This document shows positions 27,001 through 37,084 of a stretch of DNA of 64,000 nucleotides, in pieces. The notes under the pieces were generated by a model. It ran no database searches. It was not told where the DNA came from and saw only the letters and a program-made list of their open reading frames with translations. Each line of letters starts with the position of its first letter. Within the stretch, counting starts at the first letter, position 1. The DNA is taken from contig JAYKKI010000074.1 in NCBI GenBank assembly GCA_039881145.1, positions 6,571,001 through 6,635,000 of the forward strand. Reading direction: 5' to 3'. This DNA is from Druceiella hillmani (taxonomy: Eukaryota > Arthropoda > Insecta > Lepidoptera > Hepialidae). The position numbers were made by a program, and so were the translations under genes.

Positions 27001-30000
27001 GATCCTATACTAATCCCATAAGATAGAGATCCAGTATTTTTTAATAAGTTTTCCCTTTTTCCACAAGGAATTTTTGGCACAGTTTGGATAAATGCTTTAG
27101 AATCATTGTTCTTTCTTCTTTGGAATCCATCAGATGAAGATTTTTAATAACTTCCTTTATATAGTTTATTCTCTCCCTAAAACTCCCAGGTTTTGTTACC
27201 CCTAAAGCGTCATAATACTATTACACTACCTCTTCTCTATTTGACTATCGGCATATTACAAACTTTTATTGTCCTTTCATTTGTTGGACGGCATTCATAT
27301 ACTCTTTTTTATCAATATATGAAATCTCCATATTTTTATTAAGGTTTTTCTCTCATATGTTATCTAATTTTATGCATTTTAACCCACTTTAATCTGTTTA
27401 ATATATCATTATCAGTTACTTGTGCTTTTCGACAGTTGCCTGTTTTATTTGACAACACATAATAGCTGAGATGGTATTTTCAAACCTTTCATTGAAACCA
27501 ATAGCTATTTAAAGTACAATTAATTCTAATCTTTTTGCAATTGTACTATTATGGAAACCATCGCAGAATGCATGATTTTTGTTAACGACAATTCTTAATT
27601 TTATATTGATATTTTATATTGATGTAATTATTTCAAATGTAGAATGTCTATGTGTATGTGGTTATATTAGTTAGCATACATATTTGCTGAGAATATGATT
27701 TAAATGGACATTTTAAGAGTGTCGCAATTCCTCATTAGTTTTTGGCTATTTCAATTTAAATAATTAATATTTATTCAATAATTTTGTTCTATAATAAAAA
27801 ATATTACTGTTCAAACTAACTTGAATTGTTCAACATGATGTTTTTTATTATTTTACCAAAGTGTACAAAGAAATACAAAGTCAAATGTATTATGATTTCT
27901 TTTTTCTGACAACATTTAGACATGGAAGATCATTTACTTGTATGCCAATCCCTTTTAATTTTTGAAATAAAATATCCTAAATCTGGAAATTTAAATCTAA
28001 AGACTAAGATTGTTTAAAATAATATTTTCATTATTGAAGTTGGCCAATTTATACGGACCATAATGTTAATATAACTTCCAAAAATTCAAATTGCACCTTT
28101 TATTAATTATAAATTATTTACTCAAATTAAAAAAAAAAGGTAATTTGTAATTGTACAAAACAATAAAACAGTTTGTGTGCAACTAAACAGAGGTTGAATG
28201 AACATAAATATAACGTTTGAAAAAAAATGCACAAAAAAATAAACATTCAAAGAAACATATGTGGAAATATTATATATGCATGTATAATAAATAACAAGCA
28301 TCAAATCAGTAAACAAATTCAAAAAATTATGCAAGAACCATTAAATATGAACACTATTCTTCTGTGTTTTGTATTTATGCTATAGAATGAATATAAATTT
28401 GATTCAAATTATTTGAATATGTTTATTAAATGAAAAATATCAGTGATTAGAGACCTAGGGCTGACGAAACAATTGCTCTAAAAGTTTTGCTAGTTATAAA
28501 AAAATTGTTACAAAATTTTGCATGACTATATTGTTGTCAGTTTCAGTGACAAGTTATGTTTCTATGATTTAAGTTGGCATTTATTACTTTATTGTTATTT
28601 TTTTGTATAAGATGTAGATAGTAGCCGCATGTGTTTTTATTTCTGTTTTAGTTTGATCGTCAAAGCTCAATTCGCTTTAGTTCACGACGTGCTCGTACCC
28701 TGGAATCTTTGGCATCGTTGTATGAGGTGAGATATATATTTTATATACATTACATCTCACTTTTTTTATTGTATTATAAAAATGTTTGATGTATTTAAAT
28801 ATAAGATTATGAATGTGATATCAGTAAAATATTATTGACATAAATTGTAAATTTAATAAGCTTGTGACTTAGAAACGATTGGAGAACATTTCTCAGTATT
28901 TCAAACTTTTACTCGCTTTTTAATATATGTGTATGCATTTTTATTTTTCTTGGCAGTAATGATTTGCAAGTAGAACAGTAATGTCTTGTAGTAACATTGA
29001 TATTCTATAGCTAATATCTCTTGAGCAAAGTATTTGCCAGCCCTATTATGAATTATGCAATTTAATTCATAATAGGGCTTCATTATATTTGCCAACTCAA
29101 ATAAGTCCGTAATAGGGTATTTGACTATATTTTTTTATTACTAAAATAGAAGAAGTGATAACATTAAAAACGGTTAAAATAAATATATCATACTTAGGAC
29201 TTTTCATTACAAAGTTAAAATGACTTAAAAACTAATGAACTACGATTCACGCGAAAATACCCATACAAAACAACTGGTTTATGGCGTTACTGGCCTGTTA
29301 TTTAGCATTCATTATAAGGGAGTTTATCAAATATATTTAGTATCTCGTTAAATATTGCGTTTAAATTATATATTGCTAATATGCAATATAGCATATATAA
29401 TTTTTTCATTTTTTTGTGTGGAGACTAAATTACTTTAATTATTTTTTGAACAAAAAAGTTAAACCTTTTCCTGTTTAGAAATTTCAATTAATTGTTTGTT
29501 ACATGCATTATTTTTTTCATCCCAAGTTTTTTTTAAACCTACTCTACAGTTTTAAAGCATTTTTACAAAAAATATAGACATCAGTCAAATACCCTATTCA
29601 AGTGACTGAATAAAACATGAACATTTCAGTACAAATTACTTCTAATAGCTGAGATTTGTCCCAAAATTTACGAAATTTGTTAGGCAATTTTCTATCTCAC
29701 TATTTTTCTTATCACCACCGAAATGCAAAGTAGAATTTTCCACACCACTTTGTCCAGAACCTTTACATACACCCTTGCCAGATTTTCTTCCGCTTTTGGA
29801 AACACACACTTTGGTCAATCTTTATCCAGCCTTCATATTTCACTTTTATCGGGTCATAATGTCAGTTTTATTTTCATTAATAAAATGAAAAGTTTTTGTA
29901 AAGTTAAATAACTAAGTCTCAAATTTTGCCAAAAAACTGTCAGTTTAAATAGATGGTGTAAGTTAGATACATTGTCATAATAATACAATTCATTGTCCTT

Positions 30001-30508
30001 TAAACATTTTTCTTTCTCTACATTTTCCTCCAAGCAAAGAATGACAATATTTGATCTATTTCAAATTGTAAAAGAAATTCATTACAATATACTTTTTAAG
30101 AAATAGACACTTGCACTATCTTGTATTCAAATTATCATTGTAAGTAATCATAAGATATAACAACGCAACAAATGTAGTACACTGACTAAGCACAACTATT
30201 TTTTATGAAACCCTGGTATAATCCACACATAAACAGCGCACAATGAAGGAAGTCAAATACCCTCAAACATTACCCATAAAGAGATAATTATTAACAATCC
30301 CAATTAATATTAATCCGCAATATGCAAACAGGAAGAAGACTTGAAAGCAACGTTAGAAGAAAGTGCATGCATGCAGCGCAACTACGAGAAGTACATAGAC
30401 TCGGTAATAGTGAACGATGATATTGATGCAACGTACTCCAAACTACTGGAAGCTTTAGAGACGCTTTCATCAGAACACCAGTGGGTACCTGTGGGATGGA
30501 TTTATTAA
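8911..30508 (+). CDS. vari: varicose / MPP2-MPP6-type MAGUK scaffold protein, 5'-partial, 11 exons
   Basis: Spliced CDS: join(8911..9005,10429..10581,10991..11170,12377..12607,12987..13085,17246..17404,19034..19247,20603..20773,26365..26510,28652..28726,30332..30508). All junctions are GT-AG and keep one frame, giving 565 residues to a TAA stop. Domain order (numbered from the first full codon here): L27 about 10-95, PDZ 126-207, SH3 221-290, basic HOOK with SRKKKK at 307-312 (the protein 4.1/FERM-binding site of this family), and a guanylate kinase-like domain from about 335 to the end with P-loop [11 protein letters not shown] at 350-360. Order and wording match insect Varicose and vertebrate MPP2/MPP6. 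Known role of the family: membrane-associated scaffold; Drosophila Varicose organises septate junctions with Neurexin IV and is needed in tracheal tubes. The first exon begins with two bases of a split codon, so at least one coding exon lies further 5' and was not recognised. Long introns are full of transposon debris. Very secure as a MAGUK of the p55 type; orthology to vari rests on remembered similarity. Confidence 0.93.
10429..10581 (+). CDS. vari: vari exon B: L27 domain
   Basis: Acceptor cttttcag/tgt, donor aag/gtattt, 51 codons, phase 0 on both sides. It ends in a leucine-rich helix ([13 protein letters not shown]) that aligns with AELAHILQEPHFQ of MPP2. L27 domains pair with L27 domains of partner scaffolds. 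Confidence 0.88.
10991..11170 (+). CDS. vari: vari exon C: end of L27, linker, first PDZ strand
   Basis: Acceptor tttacag/gcg, donor act/gtaagt, 60 codons. It begins with [12 protein letters not shown], the end of the L27 helix (MPP2 has SLLETHDSVA here). It ends with [17 protein letters not shown], the first PDZ strand and carboxylate-binding loop (PLGLT). Confidence 0.92.
12377..12607 (+). CDS. vari: vari exon D: PDZ domain
   Basis: Acceptor taatag/gtc, donor gca/gtgagt, 77 codons, phase 0. It carries [20 protein letters not shown] and [12 protein letters not shown], the conserved core of p55-family PDZ domains, and ends with ITLKIGP. This domain class binds C-terminal tails of membrane partners; in Drosophila the partner is Neurexin IV (family knowledge). 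Confidence 0.94.
12987..13085 (+). CDS. vari: vari exon E: first half of SH3 domain
   Basis: Acceptor ctttcag/tgc, donor caa/gtaagt, 33 codons. [20 protein letters not shown] and [11 protein letters not shown] are the opening strands and RT loop of a MAGUK SH3 domain. The other half is in the next exon, over 4 kb away. Confidence 0.93.
13063..13300 (-). pseudogene. mariner transposase N-terminal fragment
   Basis: The minus strand reads [12 protein letters not shown] then [20 protein letters not shown], corresponding to the (D)(D)xRSGRP..T.ENVEKV.EL helix-turn-helix linker of mariner transposases. No catalytic region follows in frame. It lies in vari intron 5 just after the SH3 exon and overlaps its end in the opposite strand. 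Confidence 0.6.
13720..14690 (-). pseudogene. decayed mariner-like transposase
   Basis: Read on the minus strand, about 14680-14560 gives EFKRGK and [14 protein letters not shown], a second copy of the fragment at 13063-13300. About 14060-13900 gives [19 protein letters not shown] and [12 protein letters not shown], the HxDNAPAH catalytic motif of mariner-type DDE transposases. Stops and frameshifts interrupt it throughout. Confidence 0.7.
15571..16847 (+). mobile_element. Tc1/mariner-superfamily element with terminal inverted repeats, inactive
   Basis: Left end gggtcagaaagttttacgga (15571) pairs with the right end, whose complement begins gggccagaaagttttgcaga (16847). Between them lies a transposase relic on the plus strand: [20 protein letters not shown] at about 15839, [15 protein letters not shown] at about 16096, then [12 protein letters not shown] and DFF(F/L)WGY-like pieces to about 16530. 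SDEAHFxLNG is the first catalytic motif of the arthropod transposase group that often carries a DUF4817 N-terminus. Several stops make it a pseudogene. About 1.28 kb, in vari intron 5. Confidence 0.8.
17246..17404 (+). CDS. vari: vari exon F: second half of SH3, start of HOOK
   Basis: I chose acceptor gattatag/att at 17245 rather than the AG seven bases later (17251-17252). Only the first keeps phase 0 with exon E; it reads [20 protein letters not shown]. Donor aga/gtgagt, 53 codons. DPNWWQA is the SH3 ligand-site motif of p55 MAGUKs. [13 protein letters not shown] and HKISICGAR lead into the HOOK region. Confidence 0.92.
17942..18383 (+). repeat. dispersed repeat, copy 1 (pair at 56119)
   Basis: About 440 bases homologous, in the same orientation, to 56119-56555. 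Shared stretches include catctattcgct/gtctattcgct, gtgtagcgtggaaacacatt, tagctaggat, catgaatcgtaaa and acgcaaatcagaggaaag. No transposase recognised. In vari intron 6. Confidence 0.8.
19034..19247 (+). CDS. vari: vari exon G: HOOK and P-loop of guanylate kinase-like domain
   Basis: Acceptor atttcag/ata, donor cac/gtaagt inside a His codon. [12 protein letters not shown] is the basic HOOK patch. [14 protein letters not shown] and the P-loop [11 protein letters not shown] open the guanylate kinase-like domain. Family members of this class usually bind peptides and lack efficient kinase activity. Confidence 0.94.
20603..20773 (+). CDS. vari: vari exon H: guanylate kinase-like domain, middle
   Basis: Acceptor atttcag/ata, donor gaag/gttatt. 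The split His codon is completed, giving [18 protein letters not shown], then [19 protein letters not shown]. The GE...G.MYGT segment is the nucleotide-binding-like stretch of guanylate kinases. The exon leaves in phase 1. Confidence 0.94.
21717..21779. repeat. perfect 27-bp-arm hairpin with GC-rich stem
   Basis: Arms 21717-21743 and 21753-21779 are exact complements around a nine-base loop tcaactcgt; the stem core is gacggcggccacag. It sits at the middle of the inner element and stands out by its GC content. Confidence 0.9.
21744..21932 (-). pseudogene. possible DUF4817-like transposon protein fragment
   Basis: An open frame reads [20 protein letters not shown], then [13 protein letters not shown] and [15 protein letters not shown]. 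Spacing of the Y, LY, P, F and RLH..L residues resembles the DUF4817 helix-turn-helix region of insect transposon proteins. Similarity is partial and from memory. Confidence 0.35.
23870..24804. mobile_element. MITE-like element with gaagttatacttcttt ends
   Basis: Left end gaagttatacttctttaggc at 23870; right end gccaaagaagtataacttc ends at 24804, its inverted partner. The next bases after the left end, gtgttatgaaaaaatgatga, belong to a repeat common in insect genomes. The interior, about 24130-24780, is extremely AT-rich and has no reading frame. In vari intron 8. Confidence 0.65.
24805..26364. other. rest of vari intron 8
   Basis: AT-rich with no exon seen. Holds one imperfect hairpin at 25921-26038 (listed separately). 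Confidence 0.5.
25921..26038. repeat. imperfect hairpin, about 38-bp arms
   Basis: tatgggctgtgagcttgccc in the left arm pairs with ggcaagctagcagcccata in the right arm; both ends are tatagc-ata and its complement. The size suggests a miniature inverted-repeat element. Confidence 0.65.
26365..26510 (+). CDS. vari: vari exon I: guanylate kinase-like domain
   Basis: Acceptor tttgtag/gca, donor cag/gtattt. The split Gly codon precedes [18 protein letters not shown], then [19 protein letters not shown](C)(A/P)P is the strand that follows the kinase-like core in Varicose and MPP2. It follows a 5.6-kb intron loaded with inverted-repeat elements. Confidence 0.94.
28652..28726 (+). CDS. vari: vari exon J: 25-codon exon of the guanylate kinase-like domain
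   Basis: Acceptor ctgttttag/ttt, donor gag/gtgaga, exactly 25 codons. It reads [20 protein letters not shown], a segment that is nearly invariant in insect Varicose. It is too short to show as a long open frame and was found by splice and frame logic. Confidence 0.93.
29039..29600. repeat. hairpin and TIR-like pair in vari intron 10
   Basis: agccctattatgaatta and its complement form a small hairpin at about 29039-29083. aatagggtatttgac at 29112 is inverted at about 29586 as gtcaaataccctatt, and gtcaaataccct recurs at about 30252. This could be a ~490-bp element with 15-bp ends, but the arms are short. Confidence 0.45.
30332..30508 (+). CDS. vari: vari terminal exon K
   Basis: Acceptor tgcaaacag/gaa, then [20 protein letters not shown], followed by a [24 protein letters not shown] helix and the C-terminus [13 protein letters not shown] (MPP proteins end in HWVPVSWV or similar). 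The TAA is at 30506-30508. Confidence 0.95.
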   Translation, partial: EEDLKATLEESACMQRNYEKYIDSVIVNDDIDATYSKLLEALETLSSEHQWVPVGWIY

Positions 30509-30785
30509 GTAAGAATAGATAACAAAAACAATTAATGCAATAGGTGCCTAATTTGCTCTATTAAGACCTAATCATAATGCATAGTTAAAATTAATAACGG
30601 AAAACAAATATTATCATTTTAAAAACTACTATTATTTTTGCACAGATAGAACAAAAAAGTAAAGGAACTTATATTTGCTATTTTAATTAACTATTTGTGA
30701 TAGAAAATTAAGACAATGCAGTTGATGTTAAAAATTGAAAACCGCTGAATGTTACACCTAAAAATAATTTATTTTGAACTCTATG

Positions 30786-30885
30786 CATTGATACATAATC
30801 ACTTTTCATTCGTAGATGAATTGAAGTATTCCATACATTGATACATAATCACTTTTCATTCTTGGTTGAATTGAAGTATTCCATA
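30786..30885. repeat. 50-bp tandem duplication after vari stop
   Basis: cattgatacataatcacttt starts at 30786 and again at 30836; both copies run to gaagtattccata and differ at only a few positions. It lies within the presumed vari 3' UTR. Confidence 0.9.
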
Positions 30886-31132
30886 CTCAATATTTTTATT
30901 AATCAATTTCTTGTTCATACAAGAATGTATCGAAAGTTTACGCCTCACATATATTAGTAGTTCTTCCGTGTGTTTTCAAAAACAATATATTAAATAATTT
31001 TTAGTGCATTAAGCACCACACTATAGAAGGTGCAAGATGCTGTTAGTACTATATGGTGATCAATTAATAAACTTTTGAATACCCTACTGTCATTTTTTTG
31101 TATTAAGTCACCATAATGTACATTTTGTAATC

Positions 31133-31138
31133 AATAAA
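31133..31138 (+). promoter_or_regulatory. candidate poly(A) signal for vari
   Basis: AATAAA about 625 bases after the vari stop, followed by AT-rich sequence. In DNA this rich in A and T such hexamers are common, so the true cleavage site is not fixed. Confidence 0.3.
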
Positions 31139-31139
31139 A

Positions 31140-33260
31140 TTCATTTACGATGCCTAAACATGTTGTATTGTATCATATAAAAGCGTTTTAATAATGCATG
31201 AAAGCAACTGAGCTTTTCGTTTTTAAAACTTTAATGTCATATATTGCAATATAAATATTTCTCTTTTATTTTAGAGTAAAAAACCTTATTCATAAAATTT
31301 TTGATAATCAGCATTTGTATTGCATTTTTTGTAACTTATAATAACTTCACTTTGACATTTCATTTCAGCAATATATTTGTCATCGACACTAGTGATCCAT
31401 TCACTGACATCCATTCACTGAAATTCTGTCAAATTAAGATATGACTGACCTTTAACAGTTTCCTCATTTCACTTGTACTTTCTCATATTTAAATAACTAA
31501 AAACTGTATTTTATCCATGTCTTTGGTGACAAACAAATATAACCAAATTGTAAATGAACCATATAAATTAACTTTCGGTTACAAAAATGTAACCAAAATT
31601 TCTTATTTTTATAATTTATGGCACTTTTAACATTTTCAAGTGGCTATGTTTTTATACAGTCCCTATGGACCTAAACTTTCCTCAATGCCTAAAACTTCTT
31701 TGCTATTCTTTTTGAAGACCCTTTATTTTAATATTTCCATATGTTGGTATTTCAGAAAAATAGAACTGAAATTGTGGCAGACATTGCTTTGGGACAGACC
31801 AAGAAATAGAAATGTGCTAAATTCCCTCCCCTTTTTTCAGAATGGATAATCATACATTTCTTATCAATACATTTCTTTTTCAATATTAAATATTGTTATT
31901 CATTGTCATTTCGATCAATATAATCATAATTCACAGACAACCTACTCTCGCCATAAGATCTATATAGTTACTGCCAATAATAGTATATTTTACATGTACC
32001 GATTACTAAAAATGTTAATACGAATCTAAAAAAAGAAACAATACATCACTGTAAAAGTAACAGTTCGTCCTTTTAATCACAATTGTTTATTGGGGTCAAG
32101 TACTGCCAAATTTATAAAATGAAATGCAGTTTTTAGGGCATCTGTAATTTTTACAATGTATATCTCTGTAAAGTAAAAGTCGATATGACGTGTTGTCATC
32201 TTCAATTACACCAGTCCAAAGGGAGAATTTTCTGATTGTAAAATCATTAGAAAATTGCCATTTTCCAAAAAGAAAACTTTTTGTCTTGCACACTTGTATC
32301 TAAATGATAAGATTTTTTGCACTCACCCATAATTATGTACATTTAACAGTATGAGAATATTCCTAAATGTTTACAATATTTTATCTACGAACGACTAGTT
32401 ATTATATCAGCATATTTCTCCTTAGCAAATATGCGCAATAGATATATTTATACACATATTTGTAGCAATGAATATATTTTTTAAATATGCCAATTTAATA
32501 TTATGTTAAGATTAAGTTTACTCTTTAATGTAATCTATGTATAGATGATGCATATTGAATCTCAGTTTTGTAGACATCTACGTATTTGGTGGATAAATAC
32601 AATTTATACGACAAACCTCATTTTGACATATGAATCTCATTGCTTAATGTAGTGTTTATAGTGGTATATTTTTCCACGGGGATAGTTATGGATAAGGCTA
32701 AATTTGATATTATAGTATCAAGGATAAGGCTAAATTTGATATGTAGCTAGGAATGAATCCAGTTGCATATTTTTCTATTCTCTCATATTTTTCTATTCTC
32801 TCCGTGCTTCTGATTGATAAAAATAATTTTAATTTTTGCTGAACTACTTTCTTCCTCATAACAATTCGACTAGAATTTGAAGATCCTTTCCAAAAGCAAT
32901 ATGACTGGTGTTGTCATAAATATTTTCAAGCTTATCTCCTAAGTTAATATTATTAAGCTTTGATCACAGTAAAGATAGGCTACTAAGTTTGTGACAGACG
33001 AATGCTCAAATCTATACATCGTCACAAAACAGAAATTTAAGCTAAAATTAATATATTGCGTAATATGTATGCGATGCTGGAAACATTGTACTGTACAAGT
33101 GATCAGAAGTATTGAATTATATAATTAAGCAATACAGCGATTACTACTTTTCTGACTATCCAAAATAGTGTTAAACACTAAATCCTTATTAATTATAATA
33201 AATAATTTCAGCCTAAAATGTGTTCTGTCTAGCGAGATACAGCCACCAGGCTAAATTCTC
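31140..33260. other. downstream of vari, no gene seen
   Basis: AT-rich with short direct repeats only: ggataaggctaaatttgata twice at about 32692 and 32723, and catatttttctattctct twice near 32766. No supported exon on either strand. Confidence 0.5.
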
Positions 33261-33586
33261 ACAATTAATATTATTACAATATAAAATTATTAAATGACCT
33301 ATAATTTATAACATTAGAAAGTTACTTTATGTAATTTAAAATGTTAAATGTCAATTTTCATTGTGTTCCAGTAACTAACAGTGTTAACTACACGCTCAGT
33401 AAAGCATTCAAGGCAATCAAATGAATATGGTATTCATGAATGCTTTACTGAGCGTGTAGTTAACACTGTTAGTTACTGGAACACAATGAAAATTGACATT
33501 TAACATTTTAAATTACATAAAGTAACTTTCTAATGTTATAAATTATAGGTCATTTAATAATTTTATATTGTAATAATATTAATTGT
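33261..33586. repeat. perfect palindrome, 150-bp arms and 26-bp loop
   Basis: 33261-33410 and 33437-33586 are exact reverse complements by direct comparison; the loop is 33411-33436. Pairing continues a few bases further out with one mismatch. No reading frame or transposon protein is present. Confidence 0.97.
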
Positions 33587-33589
33587 AAG

Positions 33590-36100
33590 AATGTGACACT
33601 TGAAAATACAAATGGTAAAACCAGTCTTCGAATGCATTAATTAATTGTGATGAAATTTTCTGCTCTTCTACAAACAAATTCACACTTAAAGAAATATTTC
33701 TTAATTCAATTAAAATTATTAATCTAGGTAATACTTTGTCATTCACAAATTACTTCAATTTTTTAATTAATATTAATGACTAGTTGCTATGCTATTTGCC
33801 TACAATAACAGATAAACCTATTACAGTTTGGTGGAATGTTTTTTGATGAATTGCAAATTGATGAGAAATTATTTTAAGGATATATTTTGTTATTATAATT
33901 TTATCTTAAATTTTGGTTAAGGCATTTAAACATACATGAAAGGGATTGTTCTGAAAATTATAAAAGGTTATACAAAATTATTTGGTCTGATATAGCAAGT
34001 GAATGAATTAAAAAAAGTGAACAGCAGGAATGAAAACATTACATGAAGGACTGCATTTGATGTAGGTTGAAAGATTCAGAATTGTTGAAGGTGTCATAAT
34101 CAGAAGTCCAAAGAACAGGTTATAAATAGGTATGGAGTTGCAACATTAAAAGTTTGTAATGTTGACTGGGGCCAGTTCCGATTATTGGAAAAAATTAGTT
34201 CAACAGAAACCATTTTCGCGAGAAAAGAAATGTGAGCCGTCGTGGCACACCTGGCAGATGTGAAAAATTTTAAATTTTTGAAATTCTTATAATAAAATAT
34301 TTTTATTTGAAAGTGGAAAATCAAATATTCTGGTAGTTGTTAATAATAACATATAAGAAACAATCCTGATACACTAACGCACGCATAAAGTAGCGTGTGT
34401 GTAGTGTAGTAGAGAGGAAAACAATAAGTCGGTAATGTGATGCTGGCCGAATGGCATGTCGCAACGTGTCGTAATTCGAAATATGATGAAATTATAGGAC
34501 TTCATTTTATCTGTAGATCGATATTGTAATTAATTCAGACGTTAGAAAGATGGTGCAGTTAATTGAAAAAATTAGTATTTTGAGTTGTATTGTTAAAAAG
34601 AAATTAATTATGTTATATTCTATTAAAGTATTATATATATATAACCTAATTTCCTGGATGAACAACCGACATATAAATATATGTACATTGTAAAATATTA
34701 TCATTTTCTATGCCTCAAAGAGCATTAACATGTCCAGAAATTATGTCCAAAATATCTTGATAAGTTATTCGCGAACTGCACAAAATAATAAATAGATTAT
34801 TTTTTATAGTTCAAATTCATTCATTACCGCATTTGGTGTAATAGCAATTTTAGCATTATATACATTTTTATATCCACATAATTATAAATATTTTAGGATG
34901 TTACTTATGTGTTACTGGTAGACTGCGCAAAACATCGATTCTCTGTGAATTTAATATATCTGTTCATATACAAAGCTTACCATTGCTTTTAGTTTAATAT
35001 AAGTAAGTTTTAATATGTATAAAGCTTTCTAAAATTACGTAAATCTAGATAATTCACAAATACCATATTATGTTCAAGAGTTTTCACTGTCTTTGAAAAC
35101 TACCGATTGATTACTGGCGGGATTGTGTCGCACATTTTCTATATCTCTTTGTTTATCTAAATGTACAGTAGCCAAAGCGCCTTAATCATGTAATATTAAA
35201 TATTTCTACGTACCTTAAAATAAGATTAAATCATGTTTAGCTTAAATTCAGCTGTTTAACAATTTTCAAATTGTCTTTATTGCGCTATATTAACTATTCA
35301 AATATTATAACAAAATAAAAGTCCCTGAAATAAATGCTAAGTTTTTGTACACAGATGATTAAACAAATTTTGAATAATTTTAAAGTAATGAAGAAAGCTT
35401 TCGTCTTTCATTTCAATGCTTATCGACTTACAGTGTCGTATTATCCTTTCTTTCATATTGTTCAATTAACATATATATAAAAATAAATAATAAAACTCAA
35501 TACATATTTACCTTTTTAAAGATCTTGAAATTGTTTTATCTCAAATCTGAATTTTTAAGACTGATATTAAATGGTCAATAGCCATATACACATGATTACA
35601 TTTAAAGGCAGCAAAATATTATTTATCTTTTAATATTTGTAAGAAGATACCACTCCCTCCGATGGCCTGGACTATTAATGTTGACTTCTATATACCAAGT
35701 ACCAGATATCATTTTATTAATTTTAAGCAAGTCGATGCCATTATAAATTTTAATATTACATTATGTGTGTTTTAACTTGTTAGCTCATATTCCGTCCATT
35801 TTATTTTTTAAATATAATTATGTCTATTATACTTTTATTAAATTTTATTATGATCTTCGCTATTATTAATATACATATCTTAATAAAAATGTTGTGTATT
35901 TATTTTATGCTTATATTCATGAATGCAGGAAACACTTTCGTAACAAAGATATACAGACAAATCTTTGTACAACTCTTACCTAGCTGATCTTGGTAGCCTT
36001 GTGCATTAGACATTATTGATAAGAGGGGAGTTCCAAAAGTTTGTGGAATGAAGGGGAAGGGAGGGTAGCCCTTTCTTGTAACCCCGCTAATTAGAAACTC
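33590..36100. other. no gene seen
   Basis: AT-rich sequence without a supported exon. Short tandem TA runs only (for example about 34632). Confidence 0.5.
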
Positions 36101-36159
36101 ATTAAAGGTATATAAGTCAAATATCAATTTTGCTAACATCATTTGTTAATGAATAATCG

Positions 36160-37080
36160 TCCCTTAAAGAAGTAACTCTAGGAGTAACTGCGAACGTGGA
36201 ACAAGTTGATCTATGCACTTGGTTAAATTCCTCACCAAGCAAAGAAAAACTCCTCAAACCATCATGAGTGAGATGGGAGTTGTTTACAGAAATCGTCACC
36301 CTGGTAAAACCATGGTTTACAAGTAGCATGGTCTATTTAAACAAGGTCGAGACTTGATTCAAGACGATCCCCGCACAGGACGGCCTGAGAAAAATTTGTA
36401 TTGGAAGATGCTTGCCTGAAGAAGAAACTTTCTGCATTAATTGGTGTATCAGATACAACAATTTTGAGAATTCTACACAATTATCTTAGCATGAATAAAG
36501 TCAGTACAAGATGGGTACCGAGAATGTTAATGCCGCCACAAAAGCAACAATGAGTTGAAGCTTCTAAGGAGTTTTTGAAGCTATGTGTTTATGAATCTAT
36601 GCCAATTTTGGAGAAACCTGTGACTGAAAATGAAACTTGGGTTCACCACTCTTAGCTTGAGCCGAGCAAGAGTTGATGCAATGGCACAAAAAGGGCATTC
36701 AACCCCCTAAGAAATTTAAGGGTTCGGTATCGGTTGGAAAATTGATGGCAAGCATTTTTTGAAGGTGTGAAACAATTTTAGTGATCGACTATAAAGAAAA
36801 AGGTACCACTATCCCTGGAAACTGCTACCCTACCATATTGGAGAAAGTGAAGGAAGCTATCTAGGAAAAGACACGCAGAAAACTGGCCAGGGGTGTGTTG
36901 CTTTTGCAAGACAATGCGCCGGTTCACAAAAGCAAAGTTGCGATGGATGCTGTTCACAACTTGGCTTCGACTCACTGATTAAATGGGATCATGAAGGGAT
37001 TTTATTGATCAACTATAGAGAAAAAGGTGCCACTATCACTGGAGTGTGCTACACTACCATATTGGAAACAATTATTTGCA
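36160..37080 (+). pseudogene. decayed mariner transposase
   Basis: The plus strand reads, across several frames, DDPRTGRP (about 36364), DTTILRILHNYL then RWVPRML (about 36450-36530), ENETWVHH (about 36628), and LLLQDNAP.HKSKVAMDA (about 36900). These are in the order of a mariner transposase: linker, helix-turn-helix region, first catalytic motif (GDETWxxH; here the Asp position reads N), and second motif (QDNAPxH). Many stops. A ~68-bp segment containing gaaaaaggtaccactatc is repeated at about 37001, showing an internal duplication. Confidence 0.85.
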
Positions 37081-37084
37081 TAAG

